7,408 bases of DNA from DATAVB01 sp040414495 (GCA_040414495.1 JBEDUI010000200.1:1-7408), one strand, 5' to 3'. Shown: positions 1-6,655, numbered from the stretch's first letter. Notes: generated by a model from the sequence alone, not told the origin. Numbers and translations: made by a program.

Positions 1-1918
1 CGGTACGAGCCGAAGCGACCAGGGAGCGCGCATAGTCGTCCGCGCGAGCAAGCAACGCGGATTCGCCGGTCAGCTGCCAGATGCGCAGGTGTGCCATCCC
101 GGCCCCGGCCAGGCCGTGCGCCACATCCGGATTTCCCCACTGCAGCGGCAATTCAGCCGCAATGGAGACCGCGCGCTGGGTCAACGCGTCGTCGGCCAAG
201 GCGACTCCGGCCTCGGCCAGTGCCCACGCTACCCCGGCCCGCCCGAAATACAGTCCGGGCAGTACGGGCCCGGGCAGGGTTGGCTGTTTCGCCAGCCAGT
301 CGGCGGCGGTACCGGCTGCGGCGCATCTCGTCCGCACCAGTACGGAAAGTACGCCGGCAGCGCCGTGTTGCACGTTGCCCGGATCGGTAAGTCGACCGAA
401 CCCGCTAATCGGCCAGAGCCACTCGGCCTCCGGCGTCATCGTGTCGCCCAGATATGCCAGCCCGTCACTCAACAGCCGCCGCGAATGCGGCAAATTCGGG
501 GCGGAAATGGGCTGCGGCTCGTCGAGCGCCAGCGGTCCGCGGTCGGCCGGTTCCGGGGCCATCAAACGCAGAATCGTGCGGCTGAGCGGGTTCTCCCGCG
601 CGACGCGACCGAGCCAGGCAGCAAGCCGTTCGTGCGCCACGCCGGAATCGGCCGGCAGGACGGGATCGTTGCCGGTCGCCAACAGGAACAGCAGCGCGCC
701 GAGGCTGTACAGATCCTCCGCGACATCGGTGGCCGCGTGCCCACCGGCGTGGGAGGGGTCCAGATAACCCGGCGTTCCGGCGTGCGACGCGACCTCGCCG
801 ATCGGCAGCGCCAACTCCAGATCCACCAGCGAGAGCGCATCGTCCGGACCGACCAACACGTTCGACGGGCTCAGGTCGCGGATCACCACACCGGCCTCGT
901 GCACCTGCCGTACCAATTCAATCAACCGGTGCGCCAGCGAAATCGCCTGCGCGGCAGGCACTCCAGCGTTCGCGCCGACGGCTTCGGATACCCACGCCCG
1001 CAGCGGCCGACCGTCCAATCGCTCCTGCGCCAGAAACAGATCGCCGTCCTGCTCGAACAGTTCCAGCAATTGGGGCACCGGCACCCGACCGGCAAGGCGC
1101 TGCAACATCTCGGCCTCGTGCCGCAACCGGTCCCGGGCATCGACTCCGCGCAGGTCGGACTCGGCGTGCGCGCGTGCGTGTTTGATTACGGCCTGTTTTT
1201 GCGAATCACGGTCGACCGCGAGATAAATGCCGCCCTTCGCGGAGTGCCGAATCGCCTGCCGGACGACATAATGGCCGCCGAGCAATACCGCCGAACCCCG
1301 CCGCGCGGCCGGTGGGTCGGGCAGCGGGCAGCGCGCCCACTCCGGCGGGGTGAACCACGCCTCCCGCTTGTCCTCGATAAACGTGCCATCCGGCGTGGCG
1401 AGCAAATGCCGTACTACTCCGTCGTTGTCCAGCTCAGACCGGTCACCGAATCCGCCGTACCGGTAATGCACAACGGTTTGCGGTTGGTACGGCCGATCAG
1501 AAAGTATTCGTGGGCCGAACAGCCCTTCGGTGGCGCGGTGCAGTTCCTCAGCCAGAAGGCCGAACTGCGTATCATCAGCCGGATAGACCGTAAGGAATTT
1601 GCCGAATTCGGCCCGTCCGCATTCCCGGCCGATAAGCCACTGTACGGATTCCGCCGTAGCGGCGAATTTGAAGGCGGTCCGATGCCGCAACAGCACGGGC
1701 ACAGCCCGATCCAGAATCCGGACAGCCGACGTCGGTGTGGCGGAAAGGTGGAGCTTCCACCCCTGTTCCGGTACCGAGATTCCATGTGGTTGAACGCGAC
1801 ACCAGAATTCCCCGCGCCCAATTGACCAGTCGTCGACGGCATTGCCGACCATCGATCGCACATGATTGGTGAACTCATTTTCTGCCGTGCGCACGGCAAA
1901 ACCGCGCGTTGGCTCCAT
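1..1918 (-). CDS. Class III/IV lanthionine synthetase (LanKC/LanL-like), C-terminus cut by window edge
   Basis: This is a three-domain enzyme family that phosphorylates Ser/Thr of a precursor peptide, eliminates the phosphate to dehydroamino acids, and closes lanthionine-type rings. The frame is open from ATG at 1918 to the left edge (639 codons); family members usually run about 850-900 residues, so part of the cyclase is missing. An N-terminal lyase-type region (about 1-200) has GKFLTVYP near residue 107 and RYGGFGDRS at about 153. A Ser/Thr-kinase-like domain (about 225-480) has GGIYLAVD, the lysine of AVIKHARAHA at about 246, catalytic Asp 348 in IRDLSPSNVLV, and VDLE in place of DFG (Asp about 366). 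The LanC-like part has LYFGRAGVAWAL and the conserved AHGLAG (His about 601). The Cys/Cys-His zinc ligands, which separate class IV from class III, would lie beyond the edge. The start is supported by GGGGGGGA just upstream of ATG. Family call is firm from motifs; a true lanthipeptide product is inferred. Confidence 0.9.
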   Translation of the reverse strand, partial: MEPTRGFAVRTAENEFTNHVRSMVGNAVDDWSIGRGEFWCRVQPHGISVPEQGWKLHLSATPTSAVRILDRAVPVLLRHRTAFKFAATAESVQWLIGRECGRAEFGKFLTVYPADDTQFGLLAEELHRATEGLFGPRILSDRPYQPQTVVHYRYGGFGDRSELDNDGVVRHLLATPDGTFIEDKREAWFTPPEWARCPLPDPPAARRGSAVLLGGHYVVRQAIRHSAKGGIYLAVDRDSQKQAVIKHARAHAESDLRGVDARDRLRHEAEMLQRLAGRVPVPQLLELFEQDGDLFLAQERLDGRPLRAWVSEAVGANAGVPAAQAISLAHRLIELVRQVHEAGVVIRDLSPSNVLVGPDDALSLVDLELALPIGEVASHAGTPGYLDPSHAGGHAATDVAEDLYSLGALLFLLATGNDPVLPADSGVAHERLAAWLGRVARENPLSRTILRLMAPEPADRGPLALDEPQPISAPNLPHSRRLLSDGLAYLGDTMTPEAEWLWPISGFGRLTDPGNVQHGAAGVLSVLVRTRCAAAGTAADWLAKQPTLPGPVLPGLYFGRAGVAWALAEAGVALADDALTQRAVSIAAELPLQWGNPDVAHGLAGAGMAHLRIWQLTGESALLARADDYARSLVASART

Positions 1919-2327
1919 CCTGGTCCCCCCCAGGGAGTCGCCTAGTTTTCGAAATAAGTAAAACGCAGCTCTAGCGACCGGATGTCATGGCGAACGGCTC
2001 AATGCACTACCCCCCTGCGATCGTTTCCCCCAGGAGCGATCTGCGTGGAGACAGTACCGCTTACGCACTAGTAATACGTGGCAATTCGCCAAATGTTTTG
2101 CATCCGCTGATGCCAGTTTAAGTTGATCAAAGCCAACACAGCTCTCGAGCTGGTCGATGGGCTGCGACGATCTAAAGCTGCGCGACCGTTTATTTAATCC
2201 GGCTGCTCTTCATCGCCAGCGGCTCGTCCCGTTTCGCTCACTGCGACGGATAGCGCCGGTGCACATGCTGTATTCGGACAGCCTTCGCCACCCCGACGAG
2301 ATCATGCGGACTGTTTGAGCGGTGCGC
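1919..2327. promoter_or_regulatory. Gene-free gap upstream of the lanthionine synthetase; likely promoter region
   Basis: About 410 bases, more AT-rich than the flanks, with AT clusters near 1945-1965, 2110-2130 and 2188-2198. No open frame here has a ribosome binding site and recognisable content. Frames inspected include a 44-codon plus-strand frame (1987-2121), a 53-codon plus-strand frame (2157-2318), a 27-codon GTG-started minus frame (1985-2068) and a 31-codon minus frame (2210-2305). None has a lanthipeptide leader-like region followed by a Ser/Thr/Cys-rich core. A possible hairpin lies at 2019-2041: 9 pairs as plus-strand RNA, two of them G-U. The synthetase promoter is presumably here on the minus strand, but I cannot assign convincing -35/-10 boxes. 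Confidence 0.4.
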
Positions 2328-2510
2328 TTAGGCGGCGTGCAGCCGGCCATGCCGCACAAACGCATCCAACTCCCAAACGACTACGCCGCACCGCTCGCAG
2401 GACCAGGCACCGGTTGGCACCCTTATGCCGTGGTGATGAGCGTCCTGGCGAGCGCAGATGAGGCGGTACGCGAGCACCACTCGAGCCAGCTTTCGGCGAA
2501 TCCGCGACAT
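2328..2510 (-). CDS. Small C2H2 zinc-finger-like protein, 60 aa
   Basis: A 60-residue basic protein. The ATG at 2508-2510 is chosen because AAGGAG stands 6 bases upstream, the best ribosome binding site in the window; the frame stays open further upstream to a TTG at 2621, but that has no comparable signal. Residues 1-20 are Arg/Lys- and Leu-rich and probably helical (begins MSRIRRKLARVV). The C-terminus carries WSCERCGVVVWELDAFVRHG followed by RLH, which fits the C2H2 finger rule exactly: Cys-x2-Cys-x12-His-x3-His, with aromatic or hydrophobic residues at the expected places (Trp two before the first Cys, Val and Phe in the core). Two further His pairs (DAHHHG) precede it. It lies on the same strand as the synthetase (about 410 bp upstream of it) and downstream of the aminotransferase. 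Zinc and nucleic-acid binding are inferred from the pattern; I do not recognise a named family. Confidence 0.62.
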   Translation of the reverse strand: MSRIRRKLARVVLAYRLICARQDAHHHGIRVPTGAWSCERCGVVVWELDAFVRHGRLHAA

Positions 2511-2873
2511 CCAGTGCTCCTTATCCTGCTCAGCCGTTCTGGCGGCTCGATGGGACCGGCGGGTGCAGCCGCAAGCGCTCGAAACGCCCACAACCGCCAC
2601 GAAGGCGCGATCAGGGCGCAAATCGACGAACCGCGAGCGCCGCCAACCGCATCCACGCTCGGAACCTTAAGCCCGCTCTGCCGCATCGAGCACGACCAGC
2701 GCCCCGAGCGTAAGCCGCACCGGCACCCTACCTCGGGCGTACACCGCCGCAGACCGCGGATGCAGAGCACCGCCGCACGTCGCGGGTACGAGCTGACACT
2801 CAGTGTGTCAAGACAGTGCGCGCGGCCAGGAAGCGTTGGGGTGAACGCCTCTGATGCTGAAGATTCCCGGCGG
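2511..2873. other. Gap between aminotransferase and zinc-finger gene, no supportable gene
   Basis: About 360 bases. Open frames exist on both strands (for example a minus-strand frame through 2686), but they are Arg/Ser/Pro-rich, lack ribosome binding sites and overlap real genes out of frame, as expected of chance frames in GC-rich DNA. The gap ends with the ribosome binding site of the zinc-finger gene and contains the palindrome described separately at 2794-2810. An 11-bp inverted repeat (GCGGT-T-ACCGC) spans the aminotransferase stop codon, but no T-run follows, so I do not call it a terminator. Confidence 0.4.
2794..2810. promoter_or_regulatory. Imperfect 17-bp palindrome, possible operator
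   Basis: TGACACT-CAG-TGTGTCA: two 7-base half-sites matching at 6 of 7 positions around a 3-base spacer. This size and geometry suits a dimeric helix-turn-helix regulator. It lies 80 bp past the aminotransferase stop and about 280 bp upstream of the zinc-finger gene. No T-run follows on either strand, so a terminator is less likely. A single copy in non-coding DNA is weak evidence; the site could be chance. Confidence 0.25.
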
Positions 2874-3803
2874 TTACCGCGGCGCCCCCGCGCCGATGAT
2901 CGGCACCATTTCGATGCCGGGCACCGTCTGCGCACTCCGGACCGTGTCCCAGAAGGCGTCCGCGATCCGGTCCAGAACGGGCGATTTCCCGCCGAGCGGC
3001 ATCGAGTCGATCGACGTGACTGGCACCAACTCAGCGAGTGTGCCGGCCAAACAAGCCTCATCGGCAATGGCAAGTTCGGTGAACTCGATCGGACGCCGGT
3101 CGAACGGAATATTCAATGATCCGCACAGTGTCTCGATGATATCGACCGTAATGCTTTCCAAACAGTCCTCGTACGGCGGCGGCGTGATGACTCGCCCATC
3201 ACGGACCATAACCACACACGCACCCGTGGCCTCGGCAACCCGGCCCCGTGAGTTGAAGAGGATCATTTCCTCGTACCCAGACCGGCGGCCTTCGATCCGA
3301 GCCAATCGGCCCACCTGATAATTGGCCGAGGATTTGATTCGCGCCGGCTGGGCCCGATCCCCCGCGCGCTGCCAGGAGCTTAGCCCGACGGCGATCGGCT
3401 GCGGTCGCTCCTGGGCAAGGGTGTAGGCGGTGATGACGAGATCGGTGACGGTGTCGAGCCCCCAATGGCCTTCCACCGCGAGCAGCGTCGGCCGCAGCCA
3501 CAGGTCTCGTCCCTGAACCAACAGAACCTCGGAGAGCTGAGTACACGAACCGATGAATTGTTCGTAGGACATCGTGAACGGCAGATGCATGAGGCGCGCC
3601 GACCGGTGCAATCGGTCGAAATGCTGCCGCGGGGCGAGCAGGCTGAAGGTCTCGGCCTCGACGTCCCAGTAGCCCTTGATTCCTTCGAATACGCTGGCCG
3701 CACGGATCAGCGCCTCGCTATATATCGCAATATTGGCGTCGTCCCAGGGAACGAGCTTGCCCGACATGAATACGTGGCTCGGGCGCTGCAGTTTCGGTGC
3801 CAT
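2874..3803 (-). CDS. Fold-type IV PLP aminotransferase, branched-chain (IlvE) type, 309 aa
   Basis: A cytosolic pyridoxal-phosphate enzyme of the class IV aminotransferase family, most like branched-chain amino acid transaminases, which exchange the amino group between Val/Leu/Ile and 2-oxoglutarate. Its length matches E. coli IlvE (309). In order: the substrate-side SVFEGIKGYWD (about residue 37), the HFDRLHRSARLMHLPF region (about 61), Schiff-base Lys 157 in ARIKSSANYQVGRL, the cofactor Glu 191 in VAEATGACVV followed by DGRVITPP, and AGTLAELVPVTSID near residue 253. ATG at 3803 is preferred: AGGAG lies 8 bases upstream, whereas the alternative TTG at 3809 would be only 2 bases from it. Distance from the synthetase and the gaps argue against assuming a shared operon. 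Substrate is not certain: D-amino-acid transaminases and aminodeoxychorismate lyases share the fold, but the N-terminal motifs fit the branched-chain type best. Confidence 0.92.
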   Translation of the reverse strand: MAPKLQRPSHVFMSGKLVPWDDANIAIYSEALIRAASVFEGIKGYWDVEAETFSLLAPRQHFDRLHRSARLMHLPFTMSYEQFIGSCTQLSEVLLVQGRDLWLRPTLLAVEGHWGLDTVTDLVITAYTLAQERPQPIAVGLSSWQRAGDRAQPARIKSSANYQVGRLARIEGRRSGYEEMILFNSRGRVAEATGACVVMVRDGRVITPPPYEDCLESITVDIIETLCGSLNIPFDRRPIEFTELAIADEACLAGTLAELVPVTSIDSMPLGGKSPVLDRIADAFWDTVRSAQTVPGIEMVPIIGAGAPR

Positions 3804-4403
3804 CGTCAATGCTCCTGGAATTTTGTACGTATATGCCGGAGGAATGCGGGATTCGTCGGCGAAACGGCTGCGGCAGAGATCGACTTTGCTTGATTCGCTT
3901 ACTTATTGATACTGAACTGACCGTAAAGACCGATTCTCATTCTTCGCCGGGTATTGTCCCGGACTCGGCACACGCATCGCGCTCTCGGCGCTCCCCGCTG
4001 CGGCATGCGGCGACCCCTTCCCCCCGTGAACCCACGGCACATTCTCACTGGAGCCGTCGGTCCTTCTCGAGGGCACAGATTACCCAAGGCCGCTCCCCTG
4101 CGAGGTGCAGATAGGAAACCTGTATCGAACGCCGCCGGTCACCGGATCGAACTTGGACCGCCTGGATCGGCCCGGGTACCCGGCCGACGACCTCGGAGCG
4201 ACGCTCGCCGCCATGGAAATCCCGCCCCGGGCAACGTGTTCGTTTGGCCGCAGGAAACGGCACTTTCCCTGTCATCGCGTTAGCTGAATCGGCAGCGATT
4301 AAAGGAAGTGACGTGCAAAGCTGACTCGATACGCGCACGCCTCAGAACACAGCGGCACGAGACCCTTGGACGGCCCGAAGCCCGCCGATCCGACGTCGGG
4401 TAT
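3804..4403. other. 600-bp gap without a supportable gene; upstream region of the aminotransferase
   Basis: The last part before the aminotransferase (3810-3950) is AT-richer and includes TATACGTACAAAAT on the minus strand within 30 bases of its start codon, a reasonable place for a promoter, though no matching -35 is evident. The rest (3950-4400) has frames open on both strands but none with a ribosome binding site, a recognisable motif or consistent codon bias. The least implausible are a GTG-started plus frame at 4105-4287 and a minus frame at about 4045-4275. Small symmetries seen: CCGGT-C-ACCGG at 4135-4145, CCGGGTACCCGG at 4172-4183 and CCGACGTCGG at 4390-4399, the last just past the reductase stop codon. 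The gap may hold gene relics beyond recognition by eye. Confidence 0.4.
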
Positions 4404-4967
4404 TCAGCGCCTGGTCTCGTACCTGGTCAGGACCACGCCGTTAGGAAACGTACGGGTCTCCACCAGGTTCAGGTTCACCCAGTTGTCCAGCGCCGTAAAG
4501 AACGGCGTGCCGCCGCCCACCAAGACCGGTGCGGTGGCCAACACGTACTCGTCGATCAGCCCGGCCCGCATGGCCGCCGCGGCAAGTGTGGCGCCGCCGA
4601 TGTCCATGGGACCGCCATCCTCAGTCTTGAGCCGGGTGATCTCGGTGACCGCGTCGCCGGTGACCAGGCGGGTTTTCCAGTCGACCGCGCTGATCGTCGA
4701 GGAGAACACCACCTTCGGCATGTCCCGCCAGCGGCGGGCGAACTCAATCTCCGCCGGTGTGACGCCAGGCTGCTGGTCGGCGGTCGGCCAGTGGGAACTC
4801 ATCGTCTCCCACAGTTTGCGCCCGTACAGCGCCAGGCCCGTCGCCGCCACCCGGTCGGACCACCACTGGAACAGCTCGTCGCTCGGCACGCTCCAGCCGA
4901 GGTCGCCGCCGGGCGCGGCGATGTAGCCGTCCAGGCTCAGGTTCATGCCGAAGGTCAGTTTCCGCAT
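4404..4967 (-). CDS. Dihydrofolate reductase family protein (RibD C-terminal domain-like), 187 aa
   Basis: A stand-alone NADPH-binding reductase-fold protein of the DHFR/RibD-C family, whose members have mostly unknown substrates. The N-terminus MRKLTFGMNLSLDGYIA is the family signature, followed by APGGDLGW, LALYGRKLWETM (about residue 43), PKVVFSSTI (about 84), DIGGATLAAAA (about 120) and LIDEYVLATAPVLVGGGTPFF (from about 135), which contribute to the nucleotide pocket. The start at 4967 is chosen because the signature begins there and AGAGG lies 8 bases upstream; an in-frame start 15 codons earlier would add a tail without homology. It is complete with a normal TGA stop. The neighbouring HhH gene on the same strand is about 195 bp upstream, so the two may be separately transcribed. 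Not a folA replacement on sequence grounds: length and spacing fit the RibD-C-like group. Function inferred only at family level. Confidence 0.93.
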   Translation of the reverse strand: MRKLTFGMNLSLDGYIAAPGGDLGWSVPSDELFQWWSDRVAATGLALYGRKLWETMSSHWPTADQQPGVTPAEIEFARRWRDMPKVVFSSTISAVDWKTRLVTGDAVTEITRLKTEDGGPMDIGGATLAAAAMRAGLIDEYVLATAPVLVGGGTPFFTALDNWVNLNLVETRTFPNGVVLTRYETRR

Positions 4968-5162
4968 GGCGTCAGCCTCTCGTGCGTTGGTATTCGACGT
5001 ACAGACCAGCACGGCGCGGAAAAGTCATCGGTCAGGCCACGCCGAGGGCCGGTTGACTACCACGCCAAGCGGATGCCGCGTGCGGCAGGCCCCCCAATTG
5101 AACGGCCAGACATTGGCCAGGACGACGCCAGATTCAATCTCGCCCGTCTCAGATGCGGATCC

Positions 5163-5357
5163 TCACCCGAGACTGAGGCCGTGTTCCTTGAGTGCACCTT
5201 CGATGAGTCCGAGTGCCTTGGGGCCCATGCCGTGCAACATCGCCAGGTCAGAGCGGCGTACGCCAGCGAGCTGACGCAGCTCGGTGTAGCCCGCGGCGTG
5301 CAGCGCTCGCGTGGCCGGTGCTCCGATTTTAGGAAGCGCATCAAGGGAGGACGACAT
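5163..5357 (-). CDS. Short helix-hairpin-helix protein, 64 aa
   Basis: A compact all-helical protein that is almost entirely one HhH unit: LPKIGAPATRALHAAGYTEL near the N-terminus, then LAMLHGMGPKALGLIEGAL (about residues 38-56), where the GMG turn between two helices is the classic non-sequence-specific DNA-backbone contact. Free-standing proteins of this size and pattern are common in actinobacteria and Firmicutes and are usually annotated only as HhH DNA-binding proteins. The ATG at 5357 directly precedes the domain; no good ribosome binding site is visible (CCTCAAACC just upstream), so translation may be weak or leaderless. It is complete with a TGA stop. It sits upstream of the DHFR-family gene on the same strand. 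DNA binding is inferred from the fold; partner and process are unknown. Confidence 0.85.
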   Translation of the reverse strand: MSSSLDALPKIGAPATRALHAAGYTELRQLAGVRRSDLAMLHGMGPKALGLIEGALKEHGLSLG

Positions 5358-5513
5358 GGTTTGAGGCTATCGGCCGACTGCCGTTGTCCGCGGAGGGATC
5401 CTTCACCGGGCCTGGGGTTCGTCGAGATACTTCCAGCAGAGTTGGACGGGTGGCTGACCGATCCACGCGAACCATCCACCCGATCCTTGACAGTGGGCGA
5501 CCTCAACGGCACC

Positions 5514-5597
5514 ATGTTGATGCTGCGGAATGAGGGCGCGCCGGCACTCGCCGAAGGGGCTATGCCCACCTCGAAACTATTCGAAATGCGCCCATGA
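5514..5597 (+). other. Possible tiny ORF overlapping the VOC gene start (ATGA overlap)
   Basis: A plus-strand frame ends in TGA at 5595-5597, overlapping the ATG of the VOC gene at 5594, the arrangement seen in translationally coupled genes. From ATG 5514 it gives 27 residues (begins MLMLRNEGAPALAEG); from GTG 5493 it gives 34; the frame stays open back to TTG 5361. No convincing ribosome binding site precedes any of these starts, and no family is recognised. The rest of 5358-5593 holds only a TTGACA at 5487-5492 with a poor -10 at the expected distance. It may be a leader ORF, a relic, or a chance open frame in GC-rich DNA. Confidence 0.2.
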
Positions 5598-6235
5598 TGA
5601 ATCTCGAGAACGTGCGGAAACAGGCCAGGCAGCTAGTGCGCTGGCACCGCGAGCACAACTATGCCGTCGTGCCACGAATCCGCGCTGCCTTACCGCGGTA
5701 CCACGGGCTGAGCGATGAACAGATCCTCGCGCAGAGATTCGTGCTTGCCGACGCCCAACTTCTGCTCGCTCGCGAAGCCGGTTTCGAAACATGGGCCATG
5801 TTCACGTCAGGAGTAGCCACGATGCCCGAGGCAACCGCAACACCCGACGCCAACGCCCCGACACGGCCGGTCCTCAGCCAGGCCGAACCACAACTGTTCG
5901 TATCCGACATCAACGCCGCCTGCGTGTTCTTCGAACACAAACTAGGTTTCAACGTGGTCTTCACCCACGGCGATCCGCCGTTCTACGGACAGGTACGCCG
6001 CGACCACGTGAGCCTCAATCTTCGTTACGTTTGTGGCCCCGTGTTCAATGGTGCAATTCGAGAAGATGACCAACTGCTCGCGGCGTCAATCACCGTCGAG
6101 AATGTCAAGGCGCTCTACAGCGAATACATCGCAGCTGGCGTCGAGTTCCAGCAAACGCTGAGGCGTCAACCCTGGGGTGCACACCAGTTCGTCGTTCGGG
6201 ACCCCGACGGCAATCTGATCCTCTTCGGGCAGTAG
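5594..6235 (+). CDS. Two-domain glyoxalase/bleomycin-resistance (VOC) family protein, 213 aa
   Basis: The N-terminal 70 residues (MMNLENVRKQARQLVRWHRE to GFETWAMF) form a small helical module often found in front of VOC or ankyrin domains in actinobacterial and proteobacterial proteins. A Pro/Thr/Ala-rich linker follows (about 78-95). Residues 96-213 are one vicinal-oxygen-chelate domain: PQLFVSDINAACVFFEHKLG, then DPPFYGQVRRD, ASITVENVKALYSEYIAAGV, and the typical ending FVVRDPDGNLILFGQ. Such proteins sequester or modify small toxic molecules such as bleomycin-type drugs or aldehydes, or act as dioxygenases; the substrate cannot be told here. Single-VOC proteins normally dimerise to complete a site. 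ATG 5594 and ATG 5597 are adjacent and either may be used; no strong ribosome binding site is seen. It is transcribed away from the HhH gene and is followed 10 bases later by a GC-rich hairpin. Confidence 0.9.
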   Translation: MMNLENVRKQARQLVRWHREHNYAVVPRIRAALPRYHGLSDEQILAQRFVLADAQLLLAREAGFETWAMFTSGVATMPEATATPDANAPTRPVLSQAEPQLFVSDINAACVFFEHKLGFNVVFTHGDPPFYGQVRRDHVSLNLRYVCGPVFNGAIREDDQLLAASITVENVKALYSEYIAAGVEFQQTLRRQPWGAHQFVVRDPDGNLILFGQ

Positions 6236-6244
6236 CAGCGGCCA

Positions 6245-6276
6245 GGCGCCCGGTCAGCCTTCCGCAGCCGGGCGCC
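6245..6276 (+). terminator. GC-rich hairpin after the VOC gene, probable terminator
   Basis: GGCGCCCGG (6245-6253) and CCGGGCGCC (6268-6276) form a perfect 9-bp stem around a 14-base loop, starting 10 bases after the VOC stop codon. There is no T-run after it, as in many actinobacterial terminators. Its position directly behind the only plus-strand gene in this part is the main support. It also falls at the end of the Tn3 transposase remnant on the other strand, so it could in principle belong to that element. Confidence 0.5.
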
Positions 6277-6290
6277 GGGACCACGACGGG

Positions 6291-6655
6291 CATCGCCTGT
6301 CCGCAGGGATCCCTGTGCGTAGGGGCCCACAGCAGGGACTCCGGCAGTGCCGGAACTGGTGGATCGGCCGCGGTGAGGTCGATCGGCGGTCCATGTAGAG
6401 CGGGAATCTGACGTAGGGGTCGATGTTGGACCAGAACAGCACATGCCGCACCGTTCGTCCGGGCCGATCAGGTCGTGGAAGGCTGGCACCTCAAGCATCG
6501 CTTGGCCAACAGGGTGTTGATGCGGACCAGCGCGGACTGGAGCGCGTGCTCGGTGAGTATCGAGACTTCGGCGTGCTCGCGGTCGTCCCCGGCAAGAGCG
6601 CCGTCCTTGCCGTAGAAGATCACCGTGTTCGCGCTGTTCCAATTCTCCACGACCT
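6291..6655 (-). pseudogene. tnpA: Tn3-family transposase (TnpA) C-terminal remnant, multiply frameshifted
   Basis: The minus strand around 6560-6653 encodes QVVENWNSANTVIFYGKDG, then EHAEVSILTEHALQSALVRI and NTLL, the block near the C-terminus of Tn3-family transposases (family form VVENWNSAN-x2-IFYGK, then LHLLQ-x-SLVYINTLM). The match then continues in a second frame (GQAMLEVPAFHDLIGPDER, shift near 6500-6512), a third (VLFWSNIDPYVRFPLYMDRR, shift near 6448-6455), and apparently again (IDLTAADPPVPALPESL, shift near 6380-6390). At least two frame changes are needed to follow the family pattern LTPLFW-x-H-x-NPYG-x-F-x-LDMD-x-RL, so no functional protein is made. Upstream of about 6655 the homology stops abruptly: the expected catalytic DDE portion and helical linker are absent. 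I see neither the 38-bp terminal repeats nor a resolvase gene, so this is a scar, not an active element. Confidence 0.85.

Noticed and set aside
89..1825. Long plus-strand open frame (578 codons) opposite the lanthionine synthetase
   Set aside because: It is the complement of a strongly biased GC-rich gene; its translation is Arg/Gln/Pro-rich without family motifs, while the minus strand has clear lyase, kinase and cyclase motifs in one frame.
1985..2068. GTG-started 27-codon minus-strand frame as lanthipeptide precursor
   Set aside because: No ribosome binding site, only one Cys, no leader-like acidic/Leu-rich region; a chance frame is more likely.
2157..2318. 53-codon plus-strand ORF (begins MGCDDLKLRD)
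   Set aside because: Contains codons rare in actinomycetes (TTA, ATA), has only a weak possible ribosome binding site and no recognised homology; kept only as a note.
2322..3119. Plus-strand frame (265 codons) and minus-strand frame 2423-3073 (216 codons)
   Set aside because: Both overlap the end of the aminotransferase and the zinc-finger gene out of frame, have Arg/Ser/Pro-rich composition and no ribosome binding site.
4172..4183. 12-bp palindrome CCGGGTACCCGG as an operator
   Set aside because: Short GC-rich palindromes are common in DNA of this composition; there is no gene start nearby and no second copy.
4308..5597. Plus-strand open frame of 429 codons
   Set aside because: It runs antisense through the DHFR-family and HhH genes, both supported by conserved motifs, and its product is low in recognisable content. 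Only its last part, past 5361, is in otherwise gene-free DNA.
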